DNA of 64,000 nt from Endocalyx cinctus (Eukaryota > Ascomycota > Sordariomycetes > Amphisphaeriales > Apiosporaceae). Below are positions 46,634 to 59,412 of the stretch, one piece after another. The stretch's first letter is position 1; every line of letters begins with the position of its first letter. A program made the translations under genes and the position numbers. The stretch is from the NCBI GenBank assembly GCA_001600455.1, contig BCKC01000003.1:992001-1056000 (forward strand), given 5' to 3'. The notes under the pieces were generated by a model. It was not told the DNA's origin. It searched no databases and was given only the letters and a program-made list of their open reading frames with translations.

Positions 46634-49600
46634 AATGCCTGAGGGGGTTGAGCTAGTTTCGCCGTTTCGGGCGTGATTTTTTAACGTAAGAAACGACCGA
46701 TAAACCGGATGGGCTGATCGGGATTAACAAACGCGTTCACAGCTGATTTTTCTTATACCCGGGCTTTCTTCGCGACTTTCACAAATATAATTGCTTTTTT
46801 TTTCTCTTTTTTTTTTCTNAAAAAAAAAAAGAGAGAGAGTCGAATACGCGTCTTACGCGGGTAACGGGAACACGCCTCGAAAAACAAACGCATAAGTTAG
46901 CATCTTCTTCGTACTCTTTTTCTTTCCCTTTCCCTTTCCTTCCGAGAGCCGGCGTTAGAAAAAAAAAACGCGACGTCATCTCAACCATATATGCACGGAT
47001 CTGATTCCGGCATTCGCTTAAAAAGTGTCATGTATGACAGCGAAATGTAGTTACCCGTGTCTCTCCATTTCCCCCAGACTTTTTTCGCTCTCCGGCCCAA
47101 TTAATATACACTACATGAAAAAAAAAACGAGAACATGAAGAAGAGCCTTCTCGCCCGCTCTCCAGAGCTTCGGAATTTGGCGTGTAACATGATAGATCGA
47201 GTAAAAAAGAGAGGTTTGCTTGAACGCCGTTTTAACGGTCTTGCTTGAGAGGATCCGGAAGAAAATAGAAACTCGTGGTTTTTATGCAGTTTTCTGCGAG
47301 GTGAGATGTTTACCATTGTTCGGCGATAGGTGTGAAGCGGGTGAAGATTCACGTACGATGTGATATATCTATCACCATCTATTTATCACTAGATTTCTCT
47401 CGTATTTTAAACACCTCAATACCAAAGTTCTACAATCTGTTAGATTTGTATGAAGGGGCATATATCAGTGCAAATCAAATCCACGCCTTGCAAAAAGTGA
47501 TATATTCTACGCAAGAATAAGGACAAAGACCGGAGGAAGTTTTTTTTTTTTTTTTTTTTTTTTTTCGCGAGAGAACTTTGAAACGTCGTTTGCTGGCTCC
47601 GGCAGGTCGCCTACCTTGTTTGGTCGTACAGGTGGGCTGAAAGCCAATCGGCAGCCTCCCGCGAATAACACGTACAGTGTTGGAGATCATATCAGGCCTT
47701 TTATTACGAAGACAGTGCGAGCTTGAGCTATCGTATCCCATTTGCAGAACCTCTGCGCGCGTGGTATACGCTGCTACGCCGGTGACTGGATAAAATGACA
47801 GAATGACAAGATACGTGCGATGTCACCGTAGAGTCCTAGACGAAGTAACCTAACCTAACTAGAGAAGAAATACGTCCAGATAACGCCTCGGTGCTCGTTG
47901 AGTATGTTACCTGTGGAAGCTCGGGGCCGCCGTGTGGTGGTCCATTACCGATATAGCTTGAGACTTTCACAACACGGTTTTGTGAATCTTTGAACGATTC
48001 TCTTCTTAAGCTACTGGTTAATTCAAATCAACTGGCTAAGCACAGTGTCCCCTTTTACGATCTTCGCATATGCAGTAGTATATGTATACTATGTTCCGTA
48101 GTCGGATCCAAGATGCGTTTGTCCTCAGACCAGCTTGATCGGTTGACTCTGGAGAAAAGTCGATAGTGGTACGATAGTCTTTTTTTCAAAGTTCCGATAT
48201 AGTTCAAAGTCATATTACGTAGTAAGAAGGAAATAATCGCGAATATGGGGTCATATGGATGGATCTAATGGGGGTTGAGGATCTTTCGGAAAGCTACACT
48301 AGATTACCCTGAATCCCTAAGTTAGGTAGGGAACTGGGTATTGAAGCTAAAAAAGTTGGTTAAAATAGAAGAGATACTTGCGAAAGCGCTATGAATTTTT
48401 TATTCTTATGAAACCGGGGCGCTTCGGTATATTCTGTCTATCCCTTACGTATAATAGTTAATTGTTATGAAGATAGTATTCAAACAGTTTCTCCTCTTAG
48501 CCACCGATTGAAAAGAACAGAGTCAAAAACAAAGCAAAAATCTTTGATCGATTCAAGTACCGAGACATAATATACTACAAAGTGCACTTTACTACGTCGA
48601 TGACAGCTGCAAGTCATCGTACCTGAAGATTAGGGATCTATTTTTTTTTATCTTCTTCTACACTAAGTTATAGAGTACAAGGGAGAGGCGAGGAAAAAAA
48701 GAACTTCTTCCCAGCCACCTCAATTTTTCTTCTTCGCCCTTCTTTTTTGGGTTTCCCCTGATTAAGGTAGTATTCATCACAAAAAGAAGTAAGGTACGTC
48801 AATCAAGTAAGCAGCAAAGGCTGGTACACTAAATTTTTAATTCTCGTTTTTTCTTTCTTTTTTTCCCCTTTCTAGCCCTTCGTTCGTTTTCTATCTTATC
48901 TCAAAAGAGAGAGCGTGAGTCTATCTAGGCTACCAGGTTAGGGGTTCTCTCGGCCTTTTCGTCCGAGTCGAACCACACGCACATATCCTCACACCGCCAT
49001 GGCGGGATTACCAAGAAAAAAAAAACTAACTTAGTTCAAAAGCGTTGTATTTGGTTAAAAAAAAAAAAAAAAAACTCTTAAGGGACCAAAAACCAAGAAA
49101 CCTGGATGGCTGGCTACACGTATTGCTAGCTGGGTCGGGCTACATTAGCTGGTCGGGTTAAGAGGGAGGTTTTAAACAAAGACCCTGATTTTTTATTTTG
49201 GCTTGCTTAATGCTTTTTTAGTTTTTTTTTCTTTCTTTTTCTTACCGCTTTCTCGCGTGCGCCGAATCTATGGGGGAAGCGGTGTCGGTAAAGTAATAGT
49301 ACCGTAGGAGAGGAATCCTTTTCACACACTCTCTCTTTAGATCTCCCTCGGGCGTTTATTTGGTAACATCGTTACGTGGTGGGTTTAAAAAAAAATTGAT
49401 TTAGTACTTTTTTAGAATTCATGTTTAATAGGCGTCTAATCTATCGTCTATATTTGTTCCAACGCATCGATCGTGCATCACATCACACTAAAGGTGGATG
49501 TTAAGTATGGAGTCACGAGAAGGAAGATCAAGGAAATGGAGCAAGGGATTACGAGAAAAGAATTAGATAAAAAAAGTAAGAGTAATTATATAATATTTTT

Positions 49601-49915
49601 TTGTATTTGTTTTATCTCTCTCTAAGTTAAAAAAAAGTAAAAAAAAAAAAAGTAAGTATATCGAGCGCTCGTAATACCATTACAGCGCGATATGGGGGAT
49701 ATCATTCGCAAATAAGTTCCTCTTGAACACCGTTGAAAAAGAAAAGAGATACCCTTTTTAAGCCTTTATGTGAAATATATAAATCGGCGTAGAATATGTA
49801 GCTTTACCGGTCCACCCCACCCAGATCTAGAGAACTAGGAAATAATAATAAAAGTAATACAGTTTAAGTTGAAATGAGAAATAAGAAACGAAGAATGGAT
49901 TCTTGCACGTAGACT
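46634..49915. other. large intergenic tract
   Basis: 3.3 kb, AT-rich, with a T26 run at 47540-47565, an ambiguous base near 46820 and A-tracts. No gene or RNA recognised. It may contain long UTRs or non-coding transcripts. Confidence 0.5.
47540..47565. repeat. 26-nt T homopolymer
   Basis: Uninterrupted T run in intergenic DNA. Confidence 0.95.
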
Positions 49916-50818
49916 TCACCTCCAGGTGCCGTGAATCTTGGATCGACGACTCCGTGACTTGAGTCCGACGTCGCCGTTGACCATAAGGCTCTTCCACCTT
50001 CTTCCTATGCTACCGCGGTCCTTCCCTAGGCTACGGGCGCAGTCTTGCCAATCCGTCTTCGAGAGCTTGAGCTTCTCGAGGACGAGCTCGACTAATATCC
50101 GGTCGTCCTCCTTGCTCCATACCTCCCCGTCCGCCTCGACTTCCACCTCCGTGCCTTCGACGGCGTCTTGCTGCTGCTGCTGCTGATCGACGACGGCCGA
50201 CGTGGCGTTGTGATGAAGGTTGTGAAAGTCCGTGCGTTCCAGTCCTAGCGGTATGACCTCGGGGGCGATGCGAGCGCGTTTCGGTGTGCTGGGTCGAACG
50301 GGCTCTTCTTCCGTCGGCTGGTCTTGCTCCTTGTCCGATTCTCCGATCTCCAGGTCGCTGTCGACGTCGTCGTCGCGGCCCATCTCGTCGTCCGTCGGCC
50401 TCCGTCGCTTGTTGACGCCGCGATGAGGCGCGACCGATCGCTTGACGACCTTCTTGCGCGGCAGAGCGGCCTCGCCGTTTGATGTTGACGTGGAAGCGTC
50501 CGATTTGCGCGATCGCAGGCGTAGCTTGAGCGGCTGGGGAGGTGGTAGAGGCGTGTAGCTCAACGGCGGCGTGGGTAACTGGGTCTGGCGAATGGCGGCT
50601 TCGTCGTTATTGTTGTGATTGTGCATGTATGATGTGTCGAGAGCGATCGGACTGGAGAGCATGTGTTGTAGCGCGCGGCAAGAGGTAATCATGTTGCCGA
50701 TAGTGGTGTGAGAGGTGGATGGTGGGCTGGACGGTGGCGACGCGAAGAGGGCCGACTGGAGGCGAGTGACGGGTTTATGATGCGACGAGTCGCAAGAAAG
50801 CGCGGATGGCATAAGCAT
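49916..50818 (-). CDS. Myb/SANT-like domain protein
   Basis: Single exon, 300 residues. The C-terminal region (about residues 229-285) reads GEVWSKEDDRILVELVLEKL, then LSKTDWQDCARSLGKDRGSI and GRRWKSLM, which is the helix pattern of a Myb/SANT repeat with regularly spaced Trp residues. The rest is low-complexity: Ser/Pro-rich, basic stretches (RKKVVKRS, NKRRRPTDDE) that could act as nuclear localisation signals, an acidic patch and a QQQQQQ run from CTG-type codon repeats. A nuclear DNA-binding or chromatin role is likely, but target and family name are unknown. The start codon could be at 50818 or at a later ATG; the conserved domain is unaffected. Confidence 0.75.
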   Translation of the reverse strand: MLMPSALSCDSSHHKPVTRLQSALFASPPSSPPSTSHTTIGNMITSCRALQHMLSSPIALDTSYMHNHNNNDEAAIRQTQLPTPPLSYTPLPPPQPLKLRLRSRKSDASTSTSNGEAALPRKKVVKRSVAPHRGVNKRRRPTDDEMGRDDDVDSDLEIGESDKEQDQPTEEEPVRPSTPKRARIAPEVIPLGLERTDFHNLHHNATSAVVDQQQQQQDAVEGTEVEVEADGEVWSKEDDRILVELVLEKLKLSKTDWQDCARSLGKDRGSIGRRWKSLMVNGDVGLKSRSRRSKIHGTWR

Positions 50819-53800
50819 CGTGTCGATTTATTATGACAAACGCGCAACTAGATAAGTTATTTGCGTGTCGCTATATTGATTTACTTGAGCGTTATTCGAA
50901 AGCGGTTTATTATAACGGTTGAGTAGTTGAGTTGATGGTTTGCGTACGAAATGCGACAGCGAAAATGCGATTGCGCGGCGATGCGATGCGCTGTTGCGAT
51001 TGAACGAATCGTAATTGATGCTAGATAACACTTGATTGATATATTGTATGCTGATAGATACTTCGATATAAAAAATCTATAATAGATCAATTAGAGTGAA
51101 GAGTTGATATTGTTGATTGACGAGTTTGAGTGCGAGAAATATGTTGGTGTGGTGATGAAGGGTTTGGGAAAGGGAAGAATGGGGGAAGGGAAGAGGGTTG
51201 ACAGGAATAATGCGCCTAATAAGAAGTACCCCGTCACTCTTCCCTGGCCCCTAACCTGTCCCATTTCTTTGCGCCCACGAACCAGGGTCAAAAAGCACTA
51301 AAACCCACTAAGCCATACCCGTGGCCGCCCGGGATATGCTAGCGTAGTGTATTATATGGATATCATACTGTACAGAGTAGAGGGTGTGAAGGTGTGTGAT
51401 ATTTGGGTTGGACAAAATGGGCCACATGATACAGGTGGTACCGTCCACTAAAATACGAGCTAGAGCAGGTACTAATTCCTATTAAAACTAAGTGTTCGGT
51501 ACTAAATATTCAAGTATTCAGTGTAGTAAAAAAAAAAAAAATACTTAGGTACTTAACCTAAGTACCTATTTAGACCTAAGGTATAGTAGTATACCCTACC
51601 ACACAACGTGTGCGCTCCGTAAATATTCACCACTAATAATGATTTTCGGTCAAAAGAAAAGGTGTGAAGGTGAAATATCTACGTAGTAGTATATAATAAA
51701 TGTGTCTTAGGGCATAAGTATTCACTATTAAGTCCATGAGTCCATGTTCTGACCGCCATGGAGAGAGAATTAGCTGGCGAGTCTAAGTCGATCGGCGCCT
51801 AATGGGACACCATCTAACCGAGTTTTTAGTCTTGTCGTGATGGCTTCTATCTACTTTTGGCTCTGGGTGACGAAGCCAACCACCCTTAGTCGTCAGTTTA
51901 TAATCCCTATTTTGAACTTGATCGACAATTTAGGTATTAGACTAGATACGGACATCACCTTAGACATTGTATACCTAAATAGTAGATATTCTTTTTTTTC
52001 TTGCTTAATTCATACTTCATGATAACCGCCTTTTGCGTTTTCATATCTATAACTACCAAGTACTTACTTGGTTCACTAACTAAATACGTCTCAGGGAGAG
52101 GGGATTTAGCATTTCTGTCCATATTTGGTTAGGTACTATCGGTGTGGCATTTCAACATATGCTATACACTACATACGTATTCTTCACGTAGGGAGTCAGT
52201 CATTCCTAGGGAGACAAAGGAAGGGAAGGGAAGGGAAGGAAAGGAAAGGGAGAAAGATAAAAAAAAGTTTCCCCTCTCATAATCTCATCTCTCAGCCAGT
52301 GATGCAGTCAGGTACAAGAAATCGGAATTGAAGTTTTATCTTAACGACATTTTTCGTCATATCTTATGCTACAGCATCATACAATTGTCGTAAAGGAGGG
52401 TACAAGGTTTAAAAAAAAAGCCTCTCGATGCCGCTCGATCGCATGATACTTACACCGCGATGAAGATAGATCTCGCAGGTAGACGTATAACATATATAGT
52501 ATACTGTTATAGAATATAAGATATACTATTCTTACCCTCCCTTACCTACGTCAGTTACAAGGGATCGGATAATGAATTAATAAAGATGAACCTATCAATG
52601 CCGTTGATCATGATCATTACTGTTGATAGGCTGCCTAGGCAGCCCAGGTAGGCTGGTAGGTTCTTTGCTTACTTATTATCCTGGTGATTTATCATTTTCA
52701 CGCTCGTAAGATTATCATGACGAGCTTATTAAAAGCTCAAGCATAAAATGTGCAGGTCATACATCCTCTTGGGATATGTTTACGGTAACAGTTCATTTAC
52801 TTTAATGAACGAATTACTAAAACCATAACTGCTGACCACACCGAAGGAGAGGGTCATGTATCCGGCCGAATTCTGACTGCAAGCAATTTAGGGAAATCAT
52901 GTCCCATTGTAACCACACCCGAACGCATGGGGAAGGCTATACTTCATGATTGGTCACCATGATGTCCCCGTGCATATATTTAAGGACATCTACCGAAGAA
53001 ATTCCCCGGTTCGTCACATTTCTTCTTTTTTATCAAAAAAAAGCAACGAGATAAAAAGTGGGCGACTAAAGGGTGATATTTAAAGACGAAATGGAACTTA
53101 TCAAGATAAAAAGGAATCAAAACGAGAAAGTGAGAAGGAGGGGGGAAGGGTTGCAGAAAGAAGCGAGGCGAGGAGAAGCGAGGAGAGAGGGGGAGAGGGC
53201 AGAGAAGGCAGAAGTGGGAGGGTGGTAGTATCGGTGCCTCTTTTTTTTTCTGACGAAGTGGGATGAATATGCAGGAACGCGTTTTTCAATCGCGTCTTTG
53301 ACGCGTTTACGCGTTTAATTAATTTCCGAAAATTGCTCATCTGATTGGTTCAATGTAACTCTGTATTCCACCGTTAGTGGATTCCCTCACCGTCCCACTA
53401 ATGTACTCTGTACTGTACCTTGCGCACAAAATTTTTTACTTTATTTTAGTATAGTTCTTACACACCATCATTGTGACAATTCATAAAATATTTTTCTGAA
53501 GGCTGCAGAAGATTTGTTCTATTCACTTCTAAAGGGTCTTTTTCTCTCTCTCTCATGCATCAAAGAACACGATTCGAGCTGCAAATATTTTCTCCTACAT
53601 ATGTGCTGTTCAGACACGTGTATGCTGAGAGGGGTTTCCGAGGGGCAGTATGTACTATGGCGCGCACTAGTACTGAAGGTGGGATATACTTGGTAATATA
53701 GCGCAGAAGGTGGATGATATTTTTAGTGCTTCCTCCATAATCCCACCAGGTACAAGGTTAATCCCATCTTATCGAAATATATTATCTGATACCAGAAGAA

Positions 53801-55616
53801 TCCTTCAAGTAGGCAGATAGGCAGATAGGTAGATGTGTAATCGAGATTTATTACTTATCTGAAATATTTCTATGAGATAATCGTTGTCCTCAGGCTATAT
53901 AACACTCGTTTTAAGATGTGATTTTCGTCAAGGTTTCGTTTCACAGCTAGGCTACTAGGCAACTTGGGGGGGGGGGGGGCAGAAGATGTCATCGTGACCA
54001 GTATTAGGGGCCCGTGCCATTTTTATCACCGCTGGTTCTTCTACACTAGTATACACAGTAGGTATCTTACACTACAAAATAATATGGCGTTCCATTCGCT
54101 TGTATCCGGCTAGCCGATGCTCTAATAGAACACTACCTTCTGGAGCGGCCCGTTTCCTGTCATTCAGTATGCTAAGTTAGTAGGCTGGTAGGTTAGTTAT
54201 AGTCAATAGTAGTTGTTGCTGAGGTGAGAATTAACAGATGAAGGAAACCAATTATTTGCATCATAAGACCAATTAACTTTTCATACTATACCCATGAAGA
54301 TACAATAACTATAATCCATAAAGTGGAAGTATTGCCTTCGCTACAGCAATGTACTATTAACGTGAAGAAAGTCAACCGTCAATAGCCAACGAAGTGCGGT
54401 ACGTCTGCAATATAGAAGTTTGAAAGCTGTAAAATTCAATATGGGCTTCTTGGACATACACGTATATGTAGTATAAATCGTTACGTCCATCCCACTATTC
54501 AACAATATTGCCAAGAGCTATATGCCTTTTTTTCATAAGGACCGCTATTGAAACCAAACACACTGTAGCCATCTTGCTGAAACATGTTGTGAAACAAAAA
54601 GCACGAACAAAAGAGACGGACCCCATTCGGCCTATTCCGTTATCAATCTTATGCGATACGCGATATATGACCGAGCAATCTGATAGTGTATACGGGGTAC
54701 CGTACTCCATATTCTCTATCAGGTTTCTTAAGGTGCGTACATAACATACAATACCGGCTTACATTTTCAAGATAACCTGCACTATATGTACAATACGCTT
54801 AAACTAGCAATACGGAATCTTATCCGTGATACCAATAAGGGTATTATAACTCCACGTATAAAATCTTTCGTTATTACGCCAGCATAATCTCGGGGTATCT
54901 ATTGCATTATGGAGACGGTAACCGTAACTTATCGGATAGTATAGTATTGCAAAGGCGGGACCTTGTTGAGCTTAGCGACGGAGACATGGGGCCTTAATAG
55001 CTTGCCGCATGCCCTTTTCGAGGATGAGGGGGGTTTCCTCAAGGTTATGTGGTGGGTTATATGGTGGCTTTATGGCGGCTTCGAGATCTCTGGCTCATTT
55101 GTTGGGTTTCCGAAGGATATCATTAACATGGAAATTATTCGCGAGCTCTGCGTACGCAGCCATTCGGCTCCTTAGAACTCCGACTTGATACAATAATCAA
55201 CTCACTCTCTTAACCTAGCGTACTTACGTGGGATATTATCTAAGAGTAATTCCTCACGCATTTCTTAGCTTCGTAAACGTGTATTGTATATGTGGTGTAT
55301 TGACATGGTATGGGTATTTGTGACTCAACTTGTTACTCAAGCAATAATACATCTCTGGATTTTCGAGAATAATTTTACATAAAAACCACGTGATATCCGA
55401 CATAACACTTAGAGCAGTGGATAAGTATATTACGTACTCCATACATTTGTCCCACTTCGCCACCCTGCCAGCCTGCGTGGCTGCGTGGTAAGACCGTCTC
55501 CATTGGCAAACAGATATGACAAACGCTGATTGGCTGCTAGTCAAATTGATTCTGTCCCCCCTCTGCTAGTTAGTATATAATGAATAATAAGCGCCAATCT
55601 TTCAACAACCAGCAAA
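50819..55616. other. large intergenic tract
   Basis: 4.8 kb. Mostly AT-rich with GGGAA-type purine repeats (52206-52250, 53155-53200), a G-tract at about 53967-53980, and a 79-residue minus-strand frame (53101-53340, MSNFRKLIKRVNASKTRLK) that I cannot support as a gene. Confidence 0.5.
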
Positions 55617-55727
55617 GGCTCAATGGTCTAGTCGTATGATTCCTGCTTCGGGATAAACCTGAAACATCTCATTCTTGTAACAACAAGAGTTTGCAGGAGG
55701 TCCCGGGTTCAAGTCCCGGTTGAGCCC
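55617..55727 (+). tRNA. tRNA-Pro(CGG) with intron
   Basis: Acceptor arm GGCTCAA (55617-55623) pairs with TTGAGCC (55720-55726), with discriminator C at 55727. The anticodon stem CCTGC (55642-55646) pairs with GCAGG (55693-55697). The loop is TT-CGG-G, then a 39-nt intron (55653-55691) at the canonical position 37/38, then T. The T-arm is CCGGG TTCAAGT CCCGG. Anticodon CGG (55649-55651) reads proline codon CCG. The A box (TGGTCTAGTCG) and B box (GGTTCAAGTCC) are intact. CCA is not encoded, as expected in eukaryotes. Confidence 0.95.
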
Positions 55728-55730
55728 TTC

Positions 55731-55736
55731 TTTTTT
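55731..55736 (+). terminator. Pol III T-run terminator of tRNA-Pro
   Basis: Six T residues three bases after the tRNA, followed by further T-runs at 55738-55748, which is the normal RNA polymerase III stop. Confidence 0.8.
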
Positions 55737-57912
55737 CTTTTTTCTTTTTGATTATTTTTGATGTGGTCAAATGTAGAAAAATATACTTTATTTTGTTCAT
55801 TTCAACATTTTAGTGTTTGTCTGATGTCGCCTTTTTTTTTTTTGCCGTGAAAAGTTACATACTACTGTATGTACCTAGGTATACCAATTGATTACTCATC
55901 AGTAAGTCCTAGTTCCAAGAGCCCTTTATTTTTTATCATTTTTATTTCTTCATTCTACATATATTTCACAGGATGAATTAAGACTGATCCATAGACGTGC
56001 TTGATTATTCGTCGATTTAGTCTACATTGTATCAACCAATCAGAGCTGGTGCATTGATCTCTACTGTAGTACATACTGTATGTATTGACAGCATTTTAAG
56101 TTTTGGTTCTAGTTCTTCAAAGTTCAATCTCCACTTCCACTTGCTACTTACTGATAATTTTGAGATATGTCAACATCAACACTCGAGAGTTTAATCGAGA
56201 ATTTCTCTTCATTTCTGAACAACTGTAAGAAATGCGATATCGATATGCTGGTGTTTTCATGGCTATCAACAAATAAACCAAACCAGTCTTATCAGGTTGA
56301 TTCTCGATAAGCCTGATCTTGATTCAACACGCTGATGAGCTTGGTCTTATTCTCGTAGAATATCAAACGTCATAGCACAAAACCCTTGATCATGTATAAT
56401 ATCGGCCAAGGTCTGGATGAATAGTTCCATCTCATATGACTTGAAAGAGGGTGTTTCGGAAATGTGCCGCAAGGGAACCAATATCATGAATCACCAGTAT
56501 ACCATCAGATATTAGGTGCTCACACCATCGTATATAATGGATATCGGGTAGAGGGTTGTTTTCGGATGGACTACATACTGGGAGACCGGGATCCCCTCGC
56601 CCCTGACTTGGACTCGGTGACTGATTGACCTCTGACGAGGTTGAAGGCCTCCAACGCCCTCCGTCCGGTCTCCAGTACCATTATTGTACTTGTGGTATTC
56701 GTTACCTTGCCGTTCAATAGATACGCCAATGGGAGTGGACAATGTGTGAAATGGCTCGGCTAGGAAAGACAATGATACAATAAGAAGGCATTTCCTGTGC
56801 AGAATGGTCGTCGTGTACATATATGCTGACGCCAGACTATCCAGAGTGTTGCTTGGCAGCTAGGTTTAAGACTCTTTGTACAGCCTGCGCTGAATATGCA
56901 AGAGGTCGCAGATAAGACGCAGCTGCAAGTAAAATGTTCATCTTTATTCTTCTTCATTCCGCCGATTCTTAATAGTTAATACAATAACAACTTATTTCTT
57001 ATTCCCGTCGGTATGGTCACCGTTCCGATCATTATAAATCAACACACATATTTCTTACCGTAGTTAGCATATTCTCACGCTCAAAACACCCGTAGGCTTG
57101 CGGGGTCTAGAACTACATCTAAAACTATTCTCAAGGGCGTTTCACTGTACCCACCTCACTAGAAACCACGGATTACTGTGATATTTTAGGTACACTAACT
57201 ACACCGCAGTATTGTAAGCAGATGCGTCGAGGTGTTCTCGTCTTTCCCCGTCATTGACACCTTTAATACCGAAACCCTTCCAGGATTCTGCAGAATTATA
57301 GTTCTTAATAAGCAAACTTGATTCTGATGGTAATATGTTTTTGATTGGTCTATTTTCGCTATTTGATTACAGAAGAGGAAGGGACTTGTAGTCAAATTAC
57401 GGACGCTGCTCCTCTTTACTGTAGGAGAAGATTGTAATTGGGGTAGGTAGCAATCACATTCTCCCAAGATGAATAATTGCCACATCTACGTAGGTTTTCG
57501 GTAGTAGTGTAAAGATAGAAAAGAAAAGTAAAAAAAAAGAAATACATACCCATCGAGTTTTTTAATCCTCTTGTATTATTGCAAATTTATGTCCTCGTTA
57601 TTTCCAGCTTTCCAGCCTCAATCAAGGTTGTACGACCACGGTTTAACTGCAGATCGGCGCCGCTGCAGATGTCCGGAGTTTAATGGATTTACTATTAATG
57701 ACCGTTCTCAACCGGTCATCTTCATCGTCCTCGTCCTAGATTATTCATCGCCGACGCTATCGCCGAAAATTCAGTTTGTCAACATCATACTAATTAACAA
57801 GTACCGAAGTGGGTATCGGACTTTATTGAATTTGCTGTCCCCCTTTCCCCTCTCCCCTTTCCCAAGCGAATGATATCATCGCCGCGGGAGATCTAACTAC
57901 CCAGCATCTCGG

Positions 57913-57937
57913 TATATATATATATATATATATATAT
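57913..57937. repeat. (TA)n microsatellite
   Basis: About 12 TA units, 140 bp upstream of the aldo/keto reductase start. Confidence 0.9.
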
Positions 57938-58077
57938 GGATATATATAAATGGCTCTCAACTTTTCCCCCCCTCTCGATTTACATTTTCTTCAAGTCTAA
58001 GTATCCGGATAAACCGACCTCTCCATATTAATCGCCAACTAAGCCTATACCTAAATTCTCGGACGTATTTATTCATC

Positions 58078-59412
58078 ATGAGCGTGAGCACTATTTTGAA
58101 ACCGGCTCCTCCTCCGAAGAGTCCCCTGGCTCGGTATCGGATCTTGTCCCCCACCGCATCCGTTCGAGTTAGCCCACTTTGTCTAGGTGGTATGAATTTC
58201 GGTGATAGCTGGAAGGACTATATGGGTGAATGCGATCAGAAGACAACCGAGGGCATCCTCGATTTCTTTTATGAACAAGGTGGTAACTTCATCGATACGT
58301 CCAGCAACGTAAGTCAGACAGACTATATGCTTTAATCCCACTTTCATCTTTATTAACTCTCGTCGATTCAGTACCAAAATGAACAATCAGAAGAGTGGAT
58401 CGGACAGTGGATGAAGAAACGAGGAAATCGTGATCAAATGGGTGAGTGTACCGAGATACCCCTCACGCAATAATTCGAAACCCCGGCATCCACTAACCGG
58501 CCCGTTTAGTTATCGCCACAAAATTCAGTACCAACTACCGTGTGGCACACCCGGAAGAAATTATGATCAACCGACAAGGTAATGGAACGAAGAGCTTGCA
58601 CGTCTCCGTCAATCGTTCTCTAGAGAAGTTTCAGACCGACTATATTGATCTGGTATATATTCCCCATCCCCGCAACAGCTTTAGCCGGTAATTAATACAT
58701 AGGAATATAGCTTTACGTACATTGGTGGGACTATAGCACTTCGATACCCGAGCTCATGCAAGCGTTGAATCAGCTCGTCCTCGCCGGCAAAGTGCTTTAC
58801 CTCGGAATTAGCGACACTCCTGCTTGGGTCGTCAGCAAGGCCAACGAGTATGCGCGAAACCATGGCTTGCGCCAGTTCTGTGTCTACCAAGGCAAATGGT
58901 CGGCTGCTACGCGAGATTTTGAGCGAGATGTAATTCCGATGACCAAGGCTGAGGGGATGGGTCTGTGCCCTTGGGGCACGCTCGGTGGTGGGAAGTTCAA
59001 GTCTCAGGATCAAAGGAAGAATATCGAGGCTGGAAGATCTCGATCGATGACGGACGCTGAAATACAGATCAGCGATGCGCTTGAAAAAGTAGCAAACCGT
59101 AAGAACACCATCGTCACCAGCGTGGCACAGGCCTACGTCATGCACAAGACGCCATACGTATTTCCTATCGTCGGCGGTCGGACTATTGATCACTTGAAGG
59201 CAAACATCGAAGCCTTGACCCTTAACCTTAGCGAGGATGACATTCAGGAGATCGAGTCCGCCACCCCCTTTCAGCTTGGTTTCCCTCACGATTTCCTCTG
59301 GGGCCCCAAGGTTCAGAGCGATCAGGGCAAGGTCAGCCTCTTGCATATGGGTGGAGTCACCGACTACGTCCCAGCGCCAAAGCCTATTCAAGCCAAGAAA
59401 GCGGGTGAGTAG
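58078..59412 (+). CDS. aldo/keto reductase, aryl-alcohol dehydrogenase (AAD/NorB-like) type
   Basis: Four exons (introns 58309-58371, 58442-58509, 58653-58710) give 381 residues. The AKR catalytic tetrad is complete across splices: Asp73 in FIDTSSN, Tyr78 in the following YQNEQSEEW, Lys105 in IATKFST, and His152 in YVHWWDY. The N-terminus PTASVRVSPLCLGGMNFGD and the C-terminal IVGGRTIDHLKANIEAL are typical of fungal aryl-alcohol dehydrogenases and norsolorinate-reductase-like enzymes. They reduce aromatic aldehydes or ketones with NADPH. No cluster partner is beside it, so a stand-alone detoxification role is as likely as secondary metabolism. Each join keeps the frame, which supports the structure. 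Confidence 0.92.

Larger units (their letters stand above)
55728..58077. other. intergenic tract
   Basis: 2.3 kb. Beyond the Pol III terminator I see no gene. It includes a (TA)n tract and a pyrimidine-rich leader before the aldo/keto reductase. Confidence 0.5.

Noticed and set aside
53101..53340. 79-residue minus-strand frame starting MSNFRKLIKRVN
   Set aside because: C-terminal half is translated purine/pyrimidine repeat; no homologue recognised.
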